A stretch of 64,000 nucleotides of DNA from Cladocopium goreaui (lineage: Eukaryota > Sar > Dinophyceae > Suessiales > Symbiodiniaceae): the NCBI GenBank assembly GCA_947184155.2, contig CAMXCT020006569.1, forward strand, positions 249,679 through 313,678. The letters are read 5' to 3'. The first letter of the stretch is position 1. Every line of letters begins with the position of its first letter. Below are positions 45,961-56,916 of the stretch, piece by piece. Position numbers and translations under genes: made by a program. The notes below the pieces were generated by a model. It was not told the DNA's origin. It made no database searches and worked only from the letters and a program-made list of their open reading frames with translations.

Positions 45961-46511
45961 TGACCCATGACATGCTCTTGAAACTCGGAAAGGTCTTGAC
46001 TCACTTCGCGTTTGCCACGCAGCAGTGGTATCCTCAGAGTTGGACACGAACATTGGAAGAGGTGAAGGGCAGGTACAGCAAAGGCAATCATCGGTGACTC
46101 TGTTCTCTACCAATAGAGCCAAACTTAAATATACTGTATAACATGTTATTCCATGTGTGGTTTTCATGGTGTTTGGTAGCATGGCTGTTGTCCCTAAAAT
46201 GGGGTACAGGTACCCCCTTTTACTGATCTTTTTGTTTCAAGGACACCACCATCTCCACCAGCAGGTCGCAAAGGCAAATGACCTTTGCCGCTTGGCGTGG
46301 TGCTGTGGAACAGGGGAAGGCGTGCTCGATGGTCCAAGCAGCGAAGTAGCTGAGTGAACCACTGATAAATTTCGGTGAGTGAAAACGAGAACACCATACA
46401 TGAACAAAGAATATCTGAATGGTAATTTAATGAACATTGATGGATATAGATGAATATGGATAATGGGTAATAGTTGACAAGAAACATTCTTGGCCATGGC
46501 CAGTCCTGCAG

Positions 46512-46583
46512 GCAGACAAAGAGCTGCGGGAGATGAATGAACAGATGATTGCTGAGAAGGAAATGAAACTCAGACATATGAAG
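46512..46583 (+). CDS. Coiled-coil exon
   Basis: Acceptor AGTCCTGCAG, inferred GC donor (GCTGGA). 24 codons in phase 0: ADKELREMNEQMIAEKEMKL then RHMK. Very strong Glu/Lys/Met coiled-coil text. Confidence 0.65.
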
Positions 46584-47313
46584 GCTGGAGATAGAAAAAC
46601 CACACTAGACCAGTTACAGTCGCAGTGGCAGATTTGCAGCCAGATTTGTAGACGCGTCTGAAATGAACTATGAGGTAGGGACTTTCATATAAACAACTTT
46701 CAAGGCAACGAATTTGGTTTAAGATGCAGGAACCCGCAAAATTTGGGGGGTAAAAACCATGGTTTCGTGTAGATTTTGCTTTAACCCATTGATATGAGGT
46801 ACATCATGTACCCAGAAGTGCCTGGCCTAGTTGCAGTGCCAGCGTGGGAGGCGCGCTGCAAAGCGATGGTCATAGAGTCGGTCGAGAGAATGGCACGAGC
46901 CTAAAGGTGGTCACAGCATGTTGTCTCAGCTTTCAATCGATTCTGAAAACTGCACATACTCCCAGTTTCCTATTGTTTGAAGATGTTTGAAACACTTCCA
47001 AGTCCATCCAAGTCCTATTTAATCGGTAGATCCCAGACTTTGTGCAGCTTTGTTGGGGCATTTCGATGCACTGTGTGAACGCCAAGACACAGCATGATCG
47101 GCTGGTGATGCAGCAGCAGTGGCTCATGCAATGGAAGCGGGAGGCTGGCTGCTGGCTGAATGATTTGTGCTCACATGAACCAGGGAACATCTGTCATATC
47201 TGTTGGGAAAATCTTCGTATCTCCTTGGCTAACCTTTATTTTTTTTTAAGGGAATATGGATACAACCATAGCATACCATAGCTCCGCTCACCGCTCCCTC
47301 CATTCACTACCAG

Positions 47314-47367
47314 GTGGACTTCCTCAAAAAAGAGAAAAAGTCTCAGGATGGGACAGCAGACCAAGCG
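47314..47367 (+). CDS. 54-nt charged exon
   Basis: Acceptor TTCACTACCAG, donor GTCGTT. 18 codons in phase 0: VDFLKKEKKSQDGTADQA. Lys-rich linker. Confidence 0.5.
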
Positions 47368-48109
47368 GTCGTTGATCAACCCTGGGGTGGTTGGTGGTGA
47401 TGCCCTTCTCATGCGGGGTCAGTTGCAGAATGTTACAGGCCTCTGTGTACCGTCTTGAAACTTAGTGGAAGAGCTAGTTTTGCCCCAAAATCGAGATCCG
47501 CTGGTTATACTGGTTGATCATGACTTTTGCAATTTTTCAATAGCAATATATCGGGGCCTATTCCATGTTATGCCGAATTGTTGGACGCACATAATATCCG
47601 GTATGGCTTCCTGGGAATGGCTGGGAATGGTCTTGCAGAGTTGGCGACAGGAGCAACTAAATAAGGTCCTGAACAGGCAGGGGGGCAGCTTGAGCAAATT
47701 CAATTTGGGCAGTTTATTTAAGAGCAGCAATTCTGGAATAGGTTCCTCAAACAACTTGGGGTTTGGGGCAGGATCAACCTAGGGATTGAGGGCTCATTCG
47801 GGTTTGCCCTGCAGAAATGAACATAAACCATTGGACTTTGGGGCACTTTTCTTTTTCACAAACAGCCTGTAGAATTGCCGCGGCTTCATCGAAAATTGCG
47901 ACGTTGCAGGGTCTACAGTGTTGCGAAGAAGCAGGCAGAGAAAGCAACCAATGTCACTGTCTCAGCTCAGAAATAGCAAACCTTCAAAAGAACTAACAAC
48001 TACAGTGTTTGCGATTGATAAAATCGATAGTGCATGTCAGATGACTTCAGATGGATGCCATGATGAATGCATCCAGAAATGTATATATCCTGGTCGCTGG
48101 CGCGCTTAG

Positions 48110-48172
48110 GTGATGACCCGACGGGCCAAAGAACGGGAGACGGACCTCCTGAGCACCGAACTTGGATGGCTT
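48110..48172 (+). CDS. Charged helical exon
   Basis: Acceptor CGCGCTTAG. Frame VMTRRAKERETDLLSTELGW with an in-frame stop right after (48173). The true end is probably earlier, at a GA or GT site. Coiled-coil-like. Confidence 0.45.
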
Positions 48173-48235
48173 TGATGGGACCCAGGAGCTTCAACTATTG
48201 GTGACATTGGTGAACAGATGCCAAGATAGCTTCAG

Positions 48236-48280
48236 AGGATACAAGATGCAGCACCTGAATGATCATCTTAAGGAGAGAAG
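48236..48280 (+). CDS. Small helical exon
   Basis: Acceptor ATAGCTTCAG, donor GTAGAC. Frame GYKMQHLNDHLKER. Amphipathic helix text. Confidence 0.45.
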
Positions 48281-48419
48281 GTAGACACAAATCTTGAGGT
48301 GGTCTTCTCTGCATGTGAGAACAATGTCTGCAGGATAGAGCTACCAGGGTAAGGATGGTTAACAGATGCAGCAGTTCGCCACACATTCTCAGAGATTGAT
48401 CAGTTGATAGCAATTTCAG

Positions 48420-48488
48420 CGGCTTCGGTACGAGAAGAACAAAAGATCATCGAAAGATCATGGCAAGTCCGCAGCTGATTTTGGTGAG
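48420..48488 (+). CDS. 69-nt basic exon
   Basis: Acceptor GCAATTTCAG, donor GTGATA. 23 codons in phase 0: RLRYEKNKRSSKDHGKSAAD then FGE. Basic, with possible nuclear-localisation character. Clean splice signals on both sides. Confidence 0.6.
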
Positions 48489-49351
48489 GTGATATCATTA
48501 CCATCTGGCGGTACTTTCTACAAGAACTGCAGAAGGACAACCCGTGACAGAAGTTGTGTTTTGGCAAGAGCATGCTTTGATTATTGACCACCAGAAAGCC
48601 CAACATGTGCTCATTTCTCAGAAACTGCATCCAACCTTTGTACCTGCAATGTAGGCAAGTGATATCGCATGGCATGCCGTGAATATCAGACTGGTTGGAC
48701 ACATTCGACCTGGCCAAAGCTTTGCTCAAATCCAATGGAGCACGGGAGAAATCATCCACAGGTCGCCCCGGAGTTTCACCACTCAAGGCATTGGGAACCA
48801 GCCAAAGCTACGTGGTATGATATTTATCAGCATGCAGCAAACAATTACTACGAGAGTTGATCGCATTTGATGCAAAAGGGCCCAACCCGATGATTATTTC
48901 CTGGGCAGAGAATTGATGCAATGTATAAATTGGTTTGTTTCTAGCTGGTAAGTTTTCCTTTACCATTCAAACAATCAATGTCAAAAAATGCCCGAGTTCC
49001 ACCTCGTCTACGAATTCAGGGAGCCCAACATTTATCCAAAGAATCAAAATTTTTCATCCGATGTGTGCACTGGCCTTTGGATGGCAAGCACCGCGGAAGC
49101 GGCTACGCACAGCGCCTGAGGTGCATAAGGTGTGGAAGCTTTCTCTGACGCTGAGATTTTGCCAATGAAATTGGGATTAAACTAAACCAACCATTCTATT
49201 GGGATATCATGGGGATTGATGGAATATAATTCATCAATATGATTGATATGGGTTTGTCTCAAAACTGAGGATACTTCCTCAAATCCCAGATGGTTATTGA
49301 GAAATGAGGAACATGATGATACCCAAATGCGGAACAAGATTTGAGCGCCAG

Positions 49352-49421
49352 GAACTGGGCACGGCATTTGCAGCATGCGAAGACGACATCGAAGATGATG
49401 AGCTTGAACTCTTGCCACTGG
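49352..49421 (+). CDS. Acidic exon
   Basis: Acceptor TTGAGCGCCAG, donor GTAAAA. Frame ELGTAFAACEDDIEDDELEL-LPL. Strongly acidic. Function unknown. Confidence 0.55.
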
Positions 49422-49908
49422 GTAAAAACAACATGGACAGCTTTGGAAGACTTCAAATCCATCTTGGCAGTGTCCAACATCTCTGTTGATTGATGATTCT
49501 ATGGGATTTTATTATCCAATTGGGGATTATTGCAATCCTGCACATGCTGTGCATCACCAAGCAACTTCTTTTTGTTTCCGGAAACTTCCTACTTGGCCGA
49601 CTTGGCCTTCTGCGATGCGTTTAAGGCCGTCGAAGGTCACTGGACAACTGGAAGATGCAGCGATGAAGCTTAAGAGGCCCTGCGAGCCTGTGGAGACGGT
49701 TTCTTTCAAGCAGAACTCGTGAATCGTGCATTGAAATCGTCTCACTCAACACCCTTGTAGCAGAGAGCATGGAAACCATTAGAAACCTTTCGCAGGCTAG
49801 TTCTACTAAGTCCAAACTTTAATGCCATCCAGAAGCACTAAAGGTTGCCTTCTTTGTTGATGTGTTTTTGTTCCCCTTGTCCCCTTGGCTGCTGGTTGCT
49901 GTTTCGAG

Positions 49909-49970
49909 GCTCAAATCCGAAGGCGCCCTGCTAGCTGAAGCTGAGCGCTTTGCAGAGGCGCTCTTGCCAC
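49909..49970 (+). CDS. Coiled-coil exon
   Basis: Acceptor CTGTTTCGAG, donor GTGTAG. Frame LKSEGALLAEAERFAEALLP. Alanine-rich helix. Confidence 0.55.
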
Positions 49971-50039
49971 GTGTAGGACATGGTCGAATATAAAGCACGT
50001 GAGGTGTAAGATGCGTTCATCCATTTTCACATGTGGGAT

Positions 50040-50160
50040 CATGTAGGTATATTCATGATTATTCATGATTGTTTATGATGATTTGTGGTCATTCATGATA
50101 ATCTACGATTATTAATGATGATAAATGATGATTTATGATGATTTTTGATGATTCATACCA
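50040..50160. repeat. Degenerate ATGATT-type repeat
   Basis: Imperfect repeats of TTCATGATTATT and TTATGATGAT. No coding content. Confidence 0.8.
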
Positions 50161-50716
50161 ACATGTATCCATGATTCTTCATGTACATTTGCCACTCTTT
50201 GAGTCGTTCGAACGGATACCTCGCAGGCCTTGCAGCACTGGGAGGAAGCCTTGCTTTTCACAGAAGATCCCTGTGACAAAGCTCCCATCTTGGAGCAACT
50301 GGGCACAACGGGTTGCGAATGTTGGACCAATGGATAGCAACTGAAATCCCAAAAAGGGATAGAAATGCAAAATCCTACTAGAATATATAGTGATAAATTA
50401 CATTAAATTACAACATATACTTTTCTATTTTGTTTGGGGGGTTACACTATAGCAGAAACAAGAATAGCAGGATGATGCTGATAGCCATTTGGTAAAACCC
50501 ATGGTTTCCTGCAACATATCATTTGAATCAATGTATTCATCCCAAGAACACACCCAGTTGTGGCCATGTGGAATGGTCCAGGCAGATGGCTCAAGTCCTA
50601 CTCATCTTGGAGCGACCCTTTGATGCCATCAGGACGAGCGTTGGCTGAGACAGCCTGAGGATTTCTGTACGGACTCTATCGATCAAAGACTTGGGCTTGT
50701 TTATTTTACGTCTTAC

Positions 50717-50900
50717 TGTACATACATACATACATACATACATACATACATACATACATACATACATACATACATACATACATACATACATACATACATA
50801 CATCATACATACATACATACATACATACATACATACATACATACATACATACATACATACATACATACATACATACATACATACATACATACATACATAC
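50717..50900. repeat. CATA tetranucleotide microsatellite
   Basis: About 45 tandem CATA units interrupted once by CATCATACAT near 50801. Thr-Tyr-Ile-His frames on plus and Met-Tyr-Val-Cys frames on minus are artefacts. Confidence 0.97.
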
Positions 50901-50909
50901 ACGCATAAG

Positions 50910-52010
50910 TCGAGTAAGCGACCCTATTGTCTTTGTCACAGAGTTGAGATAAGGGTCGGATGTTCGACAATGTGCCATCCAGGACAGGAGAGCAAGCCAT
51001 TCAGTCTCGGCCGTTGCCTGAGAGCGGATATCACAGCATTCTTTATCCCAAATTTTGCAGACAACGGACCCCCTTTGCTGGACAATTTCTGCCAGGGAAA
51101 GCCGGAAAGGGTACACTTGCAGCCGTTCACATTATCGAGCCTGCAATTAAATTGGAGGGTCAATGACCTTGAGCAATAAGATACATGATACAAAATGATC
51201 CAAAACTGAATTACCATGTACTATGTATACCTTGTCGTGCCTGCACATGGAAAGTTCCATCAAACCTACTTTGTAGACAGCTGCTTTCAACAACATCAAA
51301 AGTGTTGAACTTGTAGTCTCCAATGTCAGAGTTGAAGCTTTCAGAGATCTTACAGCGCCATGTCAGCCAAACTGCGCCATGGTGCTAACCCTCCCAGTGG
51401 GCTGCGTCGACATCGGCTGCTGGTGCTGCTGGCATTGGGTGCACAGCCAGAGCCCAAAGTCGAAGTCGTTAGATGCCAGTGAAAATTCAGGATATTTTCT
51501 CCTTGTGGCCTGATTTCACTTTGTGTCAAGCAACAATTCTTGCAGCTGGAGACGGAGGTTAACTGCCTTTTGTGGCGCACCCATGGTGGCCGCAGCCTGA
51601 AGTCATCTTATTGAGATGCAGAAATATGGCACGACTGTTTCAGATGTTTCAGGTTGGGCGGGATCAGATTTAATGTTTGCCAATTTTCGGAGGATTCGCG
51701 CAATCTCCATGCGTTTTGAGTTTGCTGAGGATCAAATTCTAAGAACATGTTTGGCTGCTGCTTCTGGTGGTGTAGAAGTGTCGGCTTGGATCTTAGTGTG
51801 CTGGTTTGATTCGCTCTAAGTTTGGGCGGACTGATGACGTTCTGTATTCCAATCAGTTGGAAGATCAAGGACTTCAAATACATGGCATCTATATATAGTC
51901 TTTCATAGATGTTTCATAGATATTTCCATCTCGGTTTCCACAAGTTTCAAGTGTCAATTTTCTCCACAAAACCTCAGTACGAACCGGGTTGGGATGTAAC
52001 TCTTTCTCAG
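50910..52010. other. Presumed intron
   Basis: Open segments at 50960-51166 and 51640-51819 occur on both strands without clear splice bounds. No supported exon. Confidence 0.4.
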
Positions 52011-52018
52011 TCCCTCAG

Positions 52019-52117
52019 GGTGATGCGGAGATGCTGAAAAAGCTGAAAGAGTGGAAGAAGACGCGGGGGTCACTCGACCCGCAAGGAGTTGAAATGGAGC
52101 AGCGGAATAGCGACAAA
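52019..52117 (+). CDS. Lys/Glu-rich exon
   Basis: Acceptor GTCCCTCAG, phase 0: GDAEMLKKLKEWKKTRGSLD then PQGVEMEQRNSDKK. The donor is not clear. Helical and highly charged, like the preceding small exons. Confidence 0.55.
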
Positions 52118-52843
52118 AAAACATTGTGCTTAAACTTTCCAATGAGATGTGACGAGACTTCACCAGAGTTCCGAACGGTTCCGAACAGTTCCGAACAGTT
52201 CCTAAGCATAATTCCAAAGCCACCCAGCAAGGGGACTGCCATGCAGCAAGCGGATCCAAGCCAGGTCCAAAGGCTTTGCGGACAAGGCACCAGCCAAAGT
52301 TCCTTGGTACTTCGCAGTTTGAGCGGAAAATGCGAGTTTTGTTGCCTCATCAAAGAGATTGGGATATGGTCTTGACGTCTAGTATTTTGGGCATATTCAT
52401 GTCTTCACTTAGTGACATAATGAATCATGTACTGTGTATAGCCACAGGCTATTTGGGGAAAAGGGTGGCCACAAGAATGGATGTCTTGGCATAGTTAGGC
52501 CCAAAATTTGGCCCGAATCAACCTGCGTTTTTCAAAACGGGGCAGCATGTTTTGTGGCTGGATGCATTTTGAATTTGCTGTCCGAAGTCTTTAAGCTCAT
52601 CATATTCTTAGCGTTCTTGATAATCGTTCCCTGGTTTCTTGGAACTCTGAGATTCCATCTGTCTCCATGCCTTCCCCCCAGTCATTGAGGACCCTCTAGT
52701 AACTCTAGTAATCTAACCTGACGCTGTCAACTCCATCAACTCTCAATTTTTTCGTGCCAAGATAGAAATGATTTGGTCACAACCCTGGTACCCTTCTGCT
52801 CGGCAAAAAACATGGACACCACAGAGATGTTGTAGCTCTTGGC

Positions 52844-53216
52844 CCCTATCTATTGTCGGCTCCGCTGGGCCCAAGGAACCTGAAGTGCCACCAACACCTG
52901 CACCAGCCCCTGAGCCAGCTCCAGCAAGGTTGCCCCGAGCGCTTGAGGCGGCAAGCCACAGAAGTTGGGGATTTGAATGGCCATTTTCATCCATTTTCCC
53001 TTCTGAAATGGCCATGAATGAGGGGGGTATTTTAAGTAGTGCCATATTTTCAGACACTTCTTCTATAGAAATCCATTCTGCAACGTTTGACATGTCACCA
53101 AGTCCTGCATTGCATGAGGCAGTGTCAGAGCTATTGCAGAGGCTGGATAATGATCTACAGCGAGGAAGGCATTTTCCAAAGATGAGCAGTGTTGAACCCC
53201 CGGTTAGTCGATGATT
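52844..53216 (+). CDS. Candidate exon(s): Pro/Ala linker then acidic C-terminus
   Basis: Open frame SIVGSAGPKEPEVPPTPAPA, then PEPAPAR followed by a possible GT donor (GTTGCC). The same frame continues to FDMSPSPALHEAVSELLQRL then DNDLQRGRHFPKM and a stop at 53212-53214. Possibly two exons, or the last exon of the coiled-coil gene. The Pro-Ala repeat suggests an extended linker. Confidence 0.45.
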
Positions 53217-53223
53217 ATAAAAT

Positions 53224-53246
53224 GGGCTAGCGCCCAGGTGCCGCCG
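53224..53246. repeat. Small hairpin and GC-rich edge of the zinc-finger module
   Basis: TGGGC-TAGC-GCCCA (53224-53237) overlaps CCCAGGTGCCGCC (53234-53246). That 13-mer is repeated with one change at 59819-59831, on the far side of the zinc-finger gene and its minisatellite. Confidence 0.5.
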
Positions 53247-53675
53247 ACCCCCCTAATTGGAGGGAGGGTACTGGCAATCAACCTGGGGAGTATGATGTAG
53301 CACATGATCCCACATATATATATATACACATAATATGTACACCTAGCAAAGATGATGTCTTGTGATAACACTTGGGACCCATCTTGGCTTCGCAATTGGC
53401 AAGCACTTTAAAAATTCTGTCGTTTCTCGACCGTCCGTTTCAATCCCAGGAAGAATCTCATCCGGTCCGATTGAAAACAGCAACAGTTTCCATGGGGTGT
53501 CACATGTCCAAAAGCCAAACCACGACTGTGCAAAACACGTGGGTACCCTCCAGTCCTTTACCAGAGCCAGCAGGAATGGCCCACTTGTTATAGTTTGTTC
53601 AAACTTAAAAATCACTTCATCCTAACCCAACGGCGCCAACTTGGTCTCTGCGGGCCAACGAAGGCGGCAGAAGCC

Positions 53676-54482
53676 ATGGCCAAGGGCAAGATTTTCCAAT
53701 ACGTGTGTCCGCATTGCCAGCAGCCTGTAAACAGTACTATACGAACAGGCCAAGTCAATCACCGCCGCACATGCGGTAACTATTTCCAAGTCCAGGAAGG
53801 ACGCCCTTGTGCAAAACAGTATGACTACGTTTGTCCCGCTTGCAGTGGGCATGTAGCTAGTAACGTGGCGACAGGGCAAATAGACCATCGAGCAGTCTGT
53901 GGGAACAAATTTTCTGTGCAGGATGGTGTTGTTAAAGAGAAAGGCGTCGTTTACAGGTGTCCATTTTGCAAGGGAAATGTGAGAAGCGATGTCAGGACGG
54001 GGCAAATAAACCATCGAACAGTCTGTGGGAACAAATTTTCTGTGCAGGATGGTGTTGTTAAAGAGAAAGGCGTCGTTTACAGGTGTCCATTTTGCAAGGG
54101 AAATGTGAGAAGCGATGTCAGGACGGGGCAAATAGACCATCGAACAGTCTGTGGGAACAAATTTTCTGTTCAGGATGGTGTTGTTAAAGAGAAAGGCGTC
54201 GTTTACAGGTGTCCATTTTGCAAGGGAAATGTGAGAAGCGACGTCAGGACAGGGAGAATCGACCATCGAACAGTTTGTGGGAACCAATTTTATGTGAAGG
54301 ACAGTGCGGTCAGCAAGAACACGCGGTGTCATGCGCACAGCTGCCCGGTGTGCTCAACTGTTGTGTGGTCCTCGCAGTCATGTGGGCGCATTGCGGTGAC
54401 GCATGTCACGCCCTCGGGAAAACGATGCCAGATGAAACATTGGCACGTTCCCGACAAAAAGGCAAAGAAAAAAAGGCCATGA
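53676..54482 (+). CDS. Intronless tandem C2HC zinc-finger protein
   Basis: 268 residues. ATG 53676 is chosen because the first zinc unit begins right after MAKGKIFQY; the frame is open upstream but low in quality. There are five units of 41-42 residues, each Cys-x2-Cys-x14-His-x3-Cys: unit 1 CPHCQQPVNSTIRTGQVNH-RRTC, unit 2 CPACSGHVASNVATGQIDH, units 3-5 CPFCKGNVRSDVRTG, each followed by CGNxFxVxD. A sixth degenerate unit (HSCPVCSTVVWSSQSCGRIA) has lost the HxxxC spacing. Units 3-5 are almost identical at DNA level over a 126-bp period, showing recent expansion or conversion. The tail KKAKKKRP suggests nuclear or nucleic-acid contact. No family name recognised. It stands alone as an intronless gene among split genes. 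Confidence 0.88.
   Translation: MAKGKIFQYVCPHCQQPVNSTIRTGQVNHRRTCGNYFQVQEGRPCAKQYDYVCPACSGHVASNVATGQIDHRAVCGNKFSVQDGVVKEKGVVYRCPFCKGNVRSDVRTGQINHRTVCGNKFSVQDGVVKEKGVVYRCPFCKGNVRSDVRTGQIDHRTVCGNKFSVQDGVVKEKGVVYRCPFCKGNVRSDVRTGRIDHRTVCGNQFYVKDSAVSKNTRCHAHSCPVCSTVVWSSQSCGRIAVTHVTPSGKRCQMKHWHVPDKKAKKKRP
53940..54300 (+). repeat. 126-bp in-frame repeats coding zinc-finger units
   Basis: Three near-identical 126-bp units; for example GTCTGTGGGAACAAATTTTC starts at 53895, 54021 and 54147. Synonymous sites are also conserved, so expansion is recent relative to units 1 and 2. Confidence 0.92.
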
Positions 54483-56916
54483 AATAGAAAGACTGCGCTT
54501 GCCGTAGGAACAGATGGCAATGGGGCAAGACCTCTGCAGCGAAGCATTGCCCTAACAAGAGAAGGCTATGTGCAGGCAAAGGGCAGGCTGCAATGCTGGA
54601 ACGCTGACGGCCAGGAGCTTGGTGGAAGCTGCCGCGAGGGATGTGCAGCCAAAGGGCAGGCTGCAACCCTGGAGCAGCAAAGGCTGACGGCCAGGCTTGG
54701 TGGAAGCTGCCGCGAAGGAATTGGAGGGTTTTAGGGGTTTTAGGGGTTTGAAGCGAATGCCCTAACAAGAGAGGGCTATGTGCAGGCAAAGGAAGGTTTG
54801 AGGCGTTTTAGGGGTTTTAGGGGTTTGAAGCCTGGCAAACGGCAGGCTCGAAGGCCTTAACAAGACGGGGCTATGTGCAGGCAAGGGAGAGTTTTAGGGG
54901 TTTTAGGCGTTTTAGGGGTTTGAAGCCTGGCAAACGGCAGGCGCGAATGCCCTAACAAAAGAGGGCTATGTGCAGGCAAGGGAGGGTTTTAGGGGTTTTA
55001 GGCGTTTTAGGGGTTTGAAGCCTGGCAAACGGCAGGCTCGAAGGCCCTAACAAGAGAGGGCTATGTGCAGGCAACGGAGGGTTTTAGGGGTTTTAGGGGT
55101 TTAAAGCCTGGCAAACGGCAGGCTCGAAGGCCCTAAGAAGAGAGGGCTATGTGCAGGCAAGGGAACGTTTTAGGGGTTTTAGGCGTTTTAGGGGTTTGAA
55201 GCCTGGCAAAGGGCAGGCTCGAGGCTCGAAGGCCCTAACAAGAGAGGGCTATGTGCAGGCAAGGGAGGGTTTTAGGGGTTTTAGGCGTTTTAGGGGTTTG
55301 AAGCCTGGCAAACGGCAGGCTCGAAGGCCCTAACAAGAGAGGGCTATGTGCAGGCAAGGGAGGGTTTTAGGGGTTTTAGGCGTTTTAGGGGTTTGAAGCC
55401 GGGCAAACGGCAGGCTCGAAGGCCCTAACAAGAGAGGGCTATGTGCAGGCAAGGGAGCGTTTTAGGGGTTTTAGGCGTTTTAGGGGTTTGAAGCCTGGCA
55501 AACGGCAGGCTCGAAGGCCCTAACAAGAGAGGGCTATGTGCAGGAAGGAACGTTGGAGGGGTTTAGTTAGGAGGTTTAGCGGTTGAAGCCTGGCCCAAAA
55601 CGGCAGGCTCGAAGGGGCCCTAAGAAGAGAGGGCATGTGCATGAAAGGAGGGGGGTTGTTGGAGGGGTTTAGGCGTTTTAGGGGTTTGAAGCCTGGCAAA
55701 CGGCACGCTCAAAGGCCCTAACAAGAGAGGGCTATGTGCAGGCAAGGGAGCGTTTTAGGGGTTTTAGGGGTTTTAGGGGTTTGAAGCCTGGCAAACGGCA
55801 GGCTGGAAGGCCCTAACAAGAGAGGGTATTGTGCAGGCAAGGGAGCGTTTAGGGGTTTAGGCGTTTTTTAGGGGTTGTTGAGACTGGCAAACGGCAGGCC
55901 GCGAATTTTTGGGGGGGGCCCCTAACAAGAGAGGGCTATGTGCAGGCAAGGGAGGGTTTTAGGGGTTTTAGGCGTTTTAGGGGTTTGAAGCCTGGCAAAC
56001 GGCAGGCTCGAAGGCCCTAACAAGAGAGGGCTATGTGCAGGCAAGGGAGCGTTTTAGGGGTTTTAGGCGTTTTAGGGGTTTGAAGCCTGGCAAACGGCAG
56101 GCTCGAAGGCCCTAAGAAGAGAGGGCTATGTGCAGGCAAGGGAGAGTTTTAGGCGTTGTAGGGGTTTTACGGGTTAGAAGCCTGGCAAACGGCAGGCTCG
56201 AAGGCCCTAACAAGAGAGGGCTATGTGCAGGCAAGGAGGGGTTTTAGGGGTTTTTTAGGCGTTTTAGGGGTTTGAAGACTGGCAAACGGCAGGCTCGAAG
56301 GCCCCTAACAAGAGAGGGCTATGTGCAGGCAAGGGAGGGAGGGTTTTAGGGGTTTTAGGGGTTTTGAAGCCTGGCAAAACGGAAGGCGCGAAATGCCCAA
56401 CAAGAGAGGGCTATGTGCAGGCAAGGGAGCGTTTTAGGGGTTTTAGGCGTTTTAGGGGTTTGAAGCCTGGCAAACGGCAGGCTCGAAGGCCCTAACAAGA
56501 GAGGGCTATGTGCAGGCAAAGGGCAGGCTGCAATGCTGGAACGCTGACGGCCAGGAGCTTGGTGGAAGCTGCCGCGAGGGATGTGCAGGCAAAGGGCAGG
56601 CTGCAACCCTGGAGCAGCAAAGGCTGACGGCCAGGCTTGGTGGAAGCTGCCGCGCACATTTAAAGCCCGCGCGGAAAAGTTCCACACCTGCGGTGTGCAG
56701 GCAAGGGAGCGTTTTAGGGGTTTTAGGCGTTTTAGGGGTTTGAAGCCTGGCAAACGGCAGGCTCGAAGGCCCTAACAAGAGACGGCTATGTGCAGGCAAA
56801 GGGCAGGCTGCAATGCTGGAACGCTGACGGCCAGGAGCTTGGTGGAAGCTGCCGCGAGGGATGTGCAGGCAAAGGGCAGGCTGCAACCCTGGAGCAGCAA
56901 AGGCTGACGGCCAGGC
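54249..56916. repeat. Segmental tandem duplication, copy 1 (~2.67 kb)
   Basis: Starts inside the zinc-finger gene at ACAGGGAGAATC and runs through its 3' end, its flank and the minisatellite. The same order recurs from 56917, offset 2668 bp. Rare variants are shared in order, for example ACAAGACGGGGC near 54860 and 57545 and ACAAAAGAGGG near 54956 and 57643. Confidence 0.88.
54573..54722. repeat. Second interspersed unit (B) in the minisatellite
   Basis: A ~150-bp block with two related halves containing GCAAAGGGCAGGCTGCAA and GACGGCCAGG(A)GCTTGGTGGAAGCTGCCGC. It recurs near 56508, 56806, 57237, 59330 and 59635. It carries the hairpin AGCTT-GGTGG-AAGCT. At two places (56653 and 59773) it is followed by the same 43-bp block ending CACACCTGCGGTG. 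Confidence 0.88.

Noticed and set aside
50591-51179. Long ORFs over 50.7-50.9 kb
   Set aside because: Pure CATA microsatellite read in different frames.
53622-54338. 238-codon minus-strand ORF
   Set aside because: Antisense shadow of the zinc-finger repeats. The plus strand has regular Cys/His spacing and a proper start and stop.
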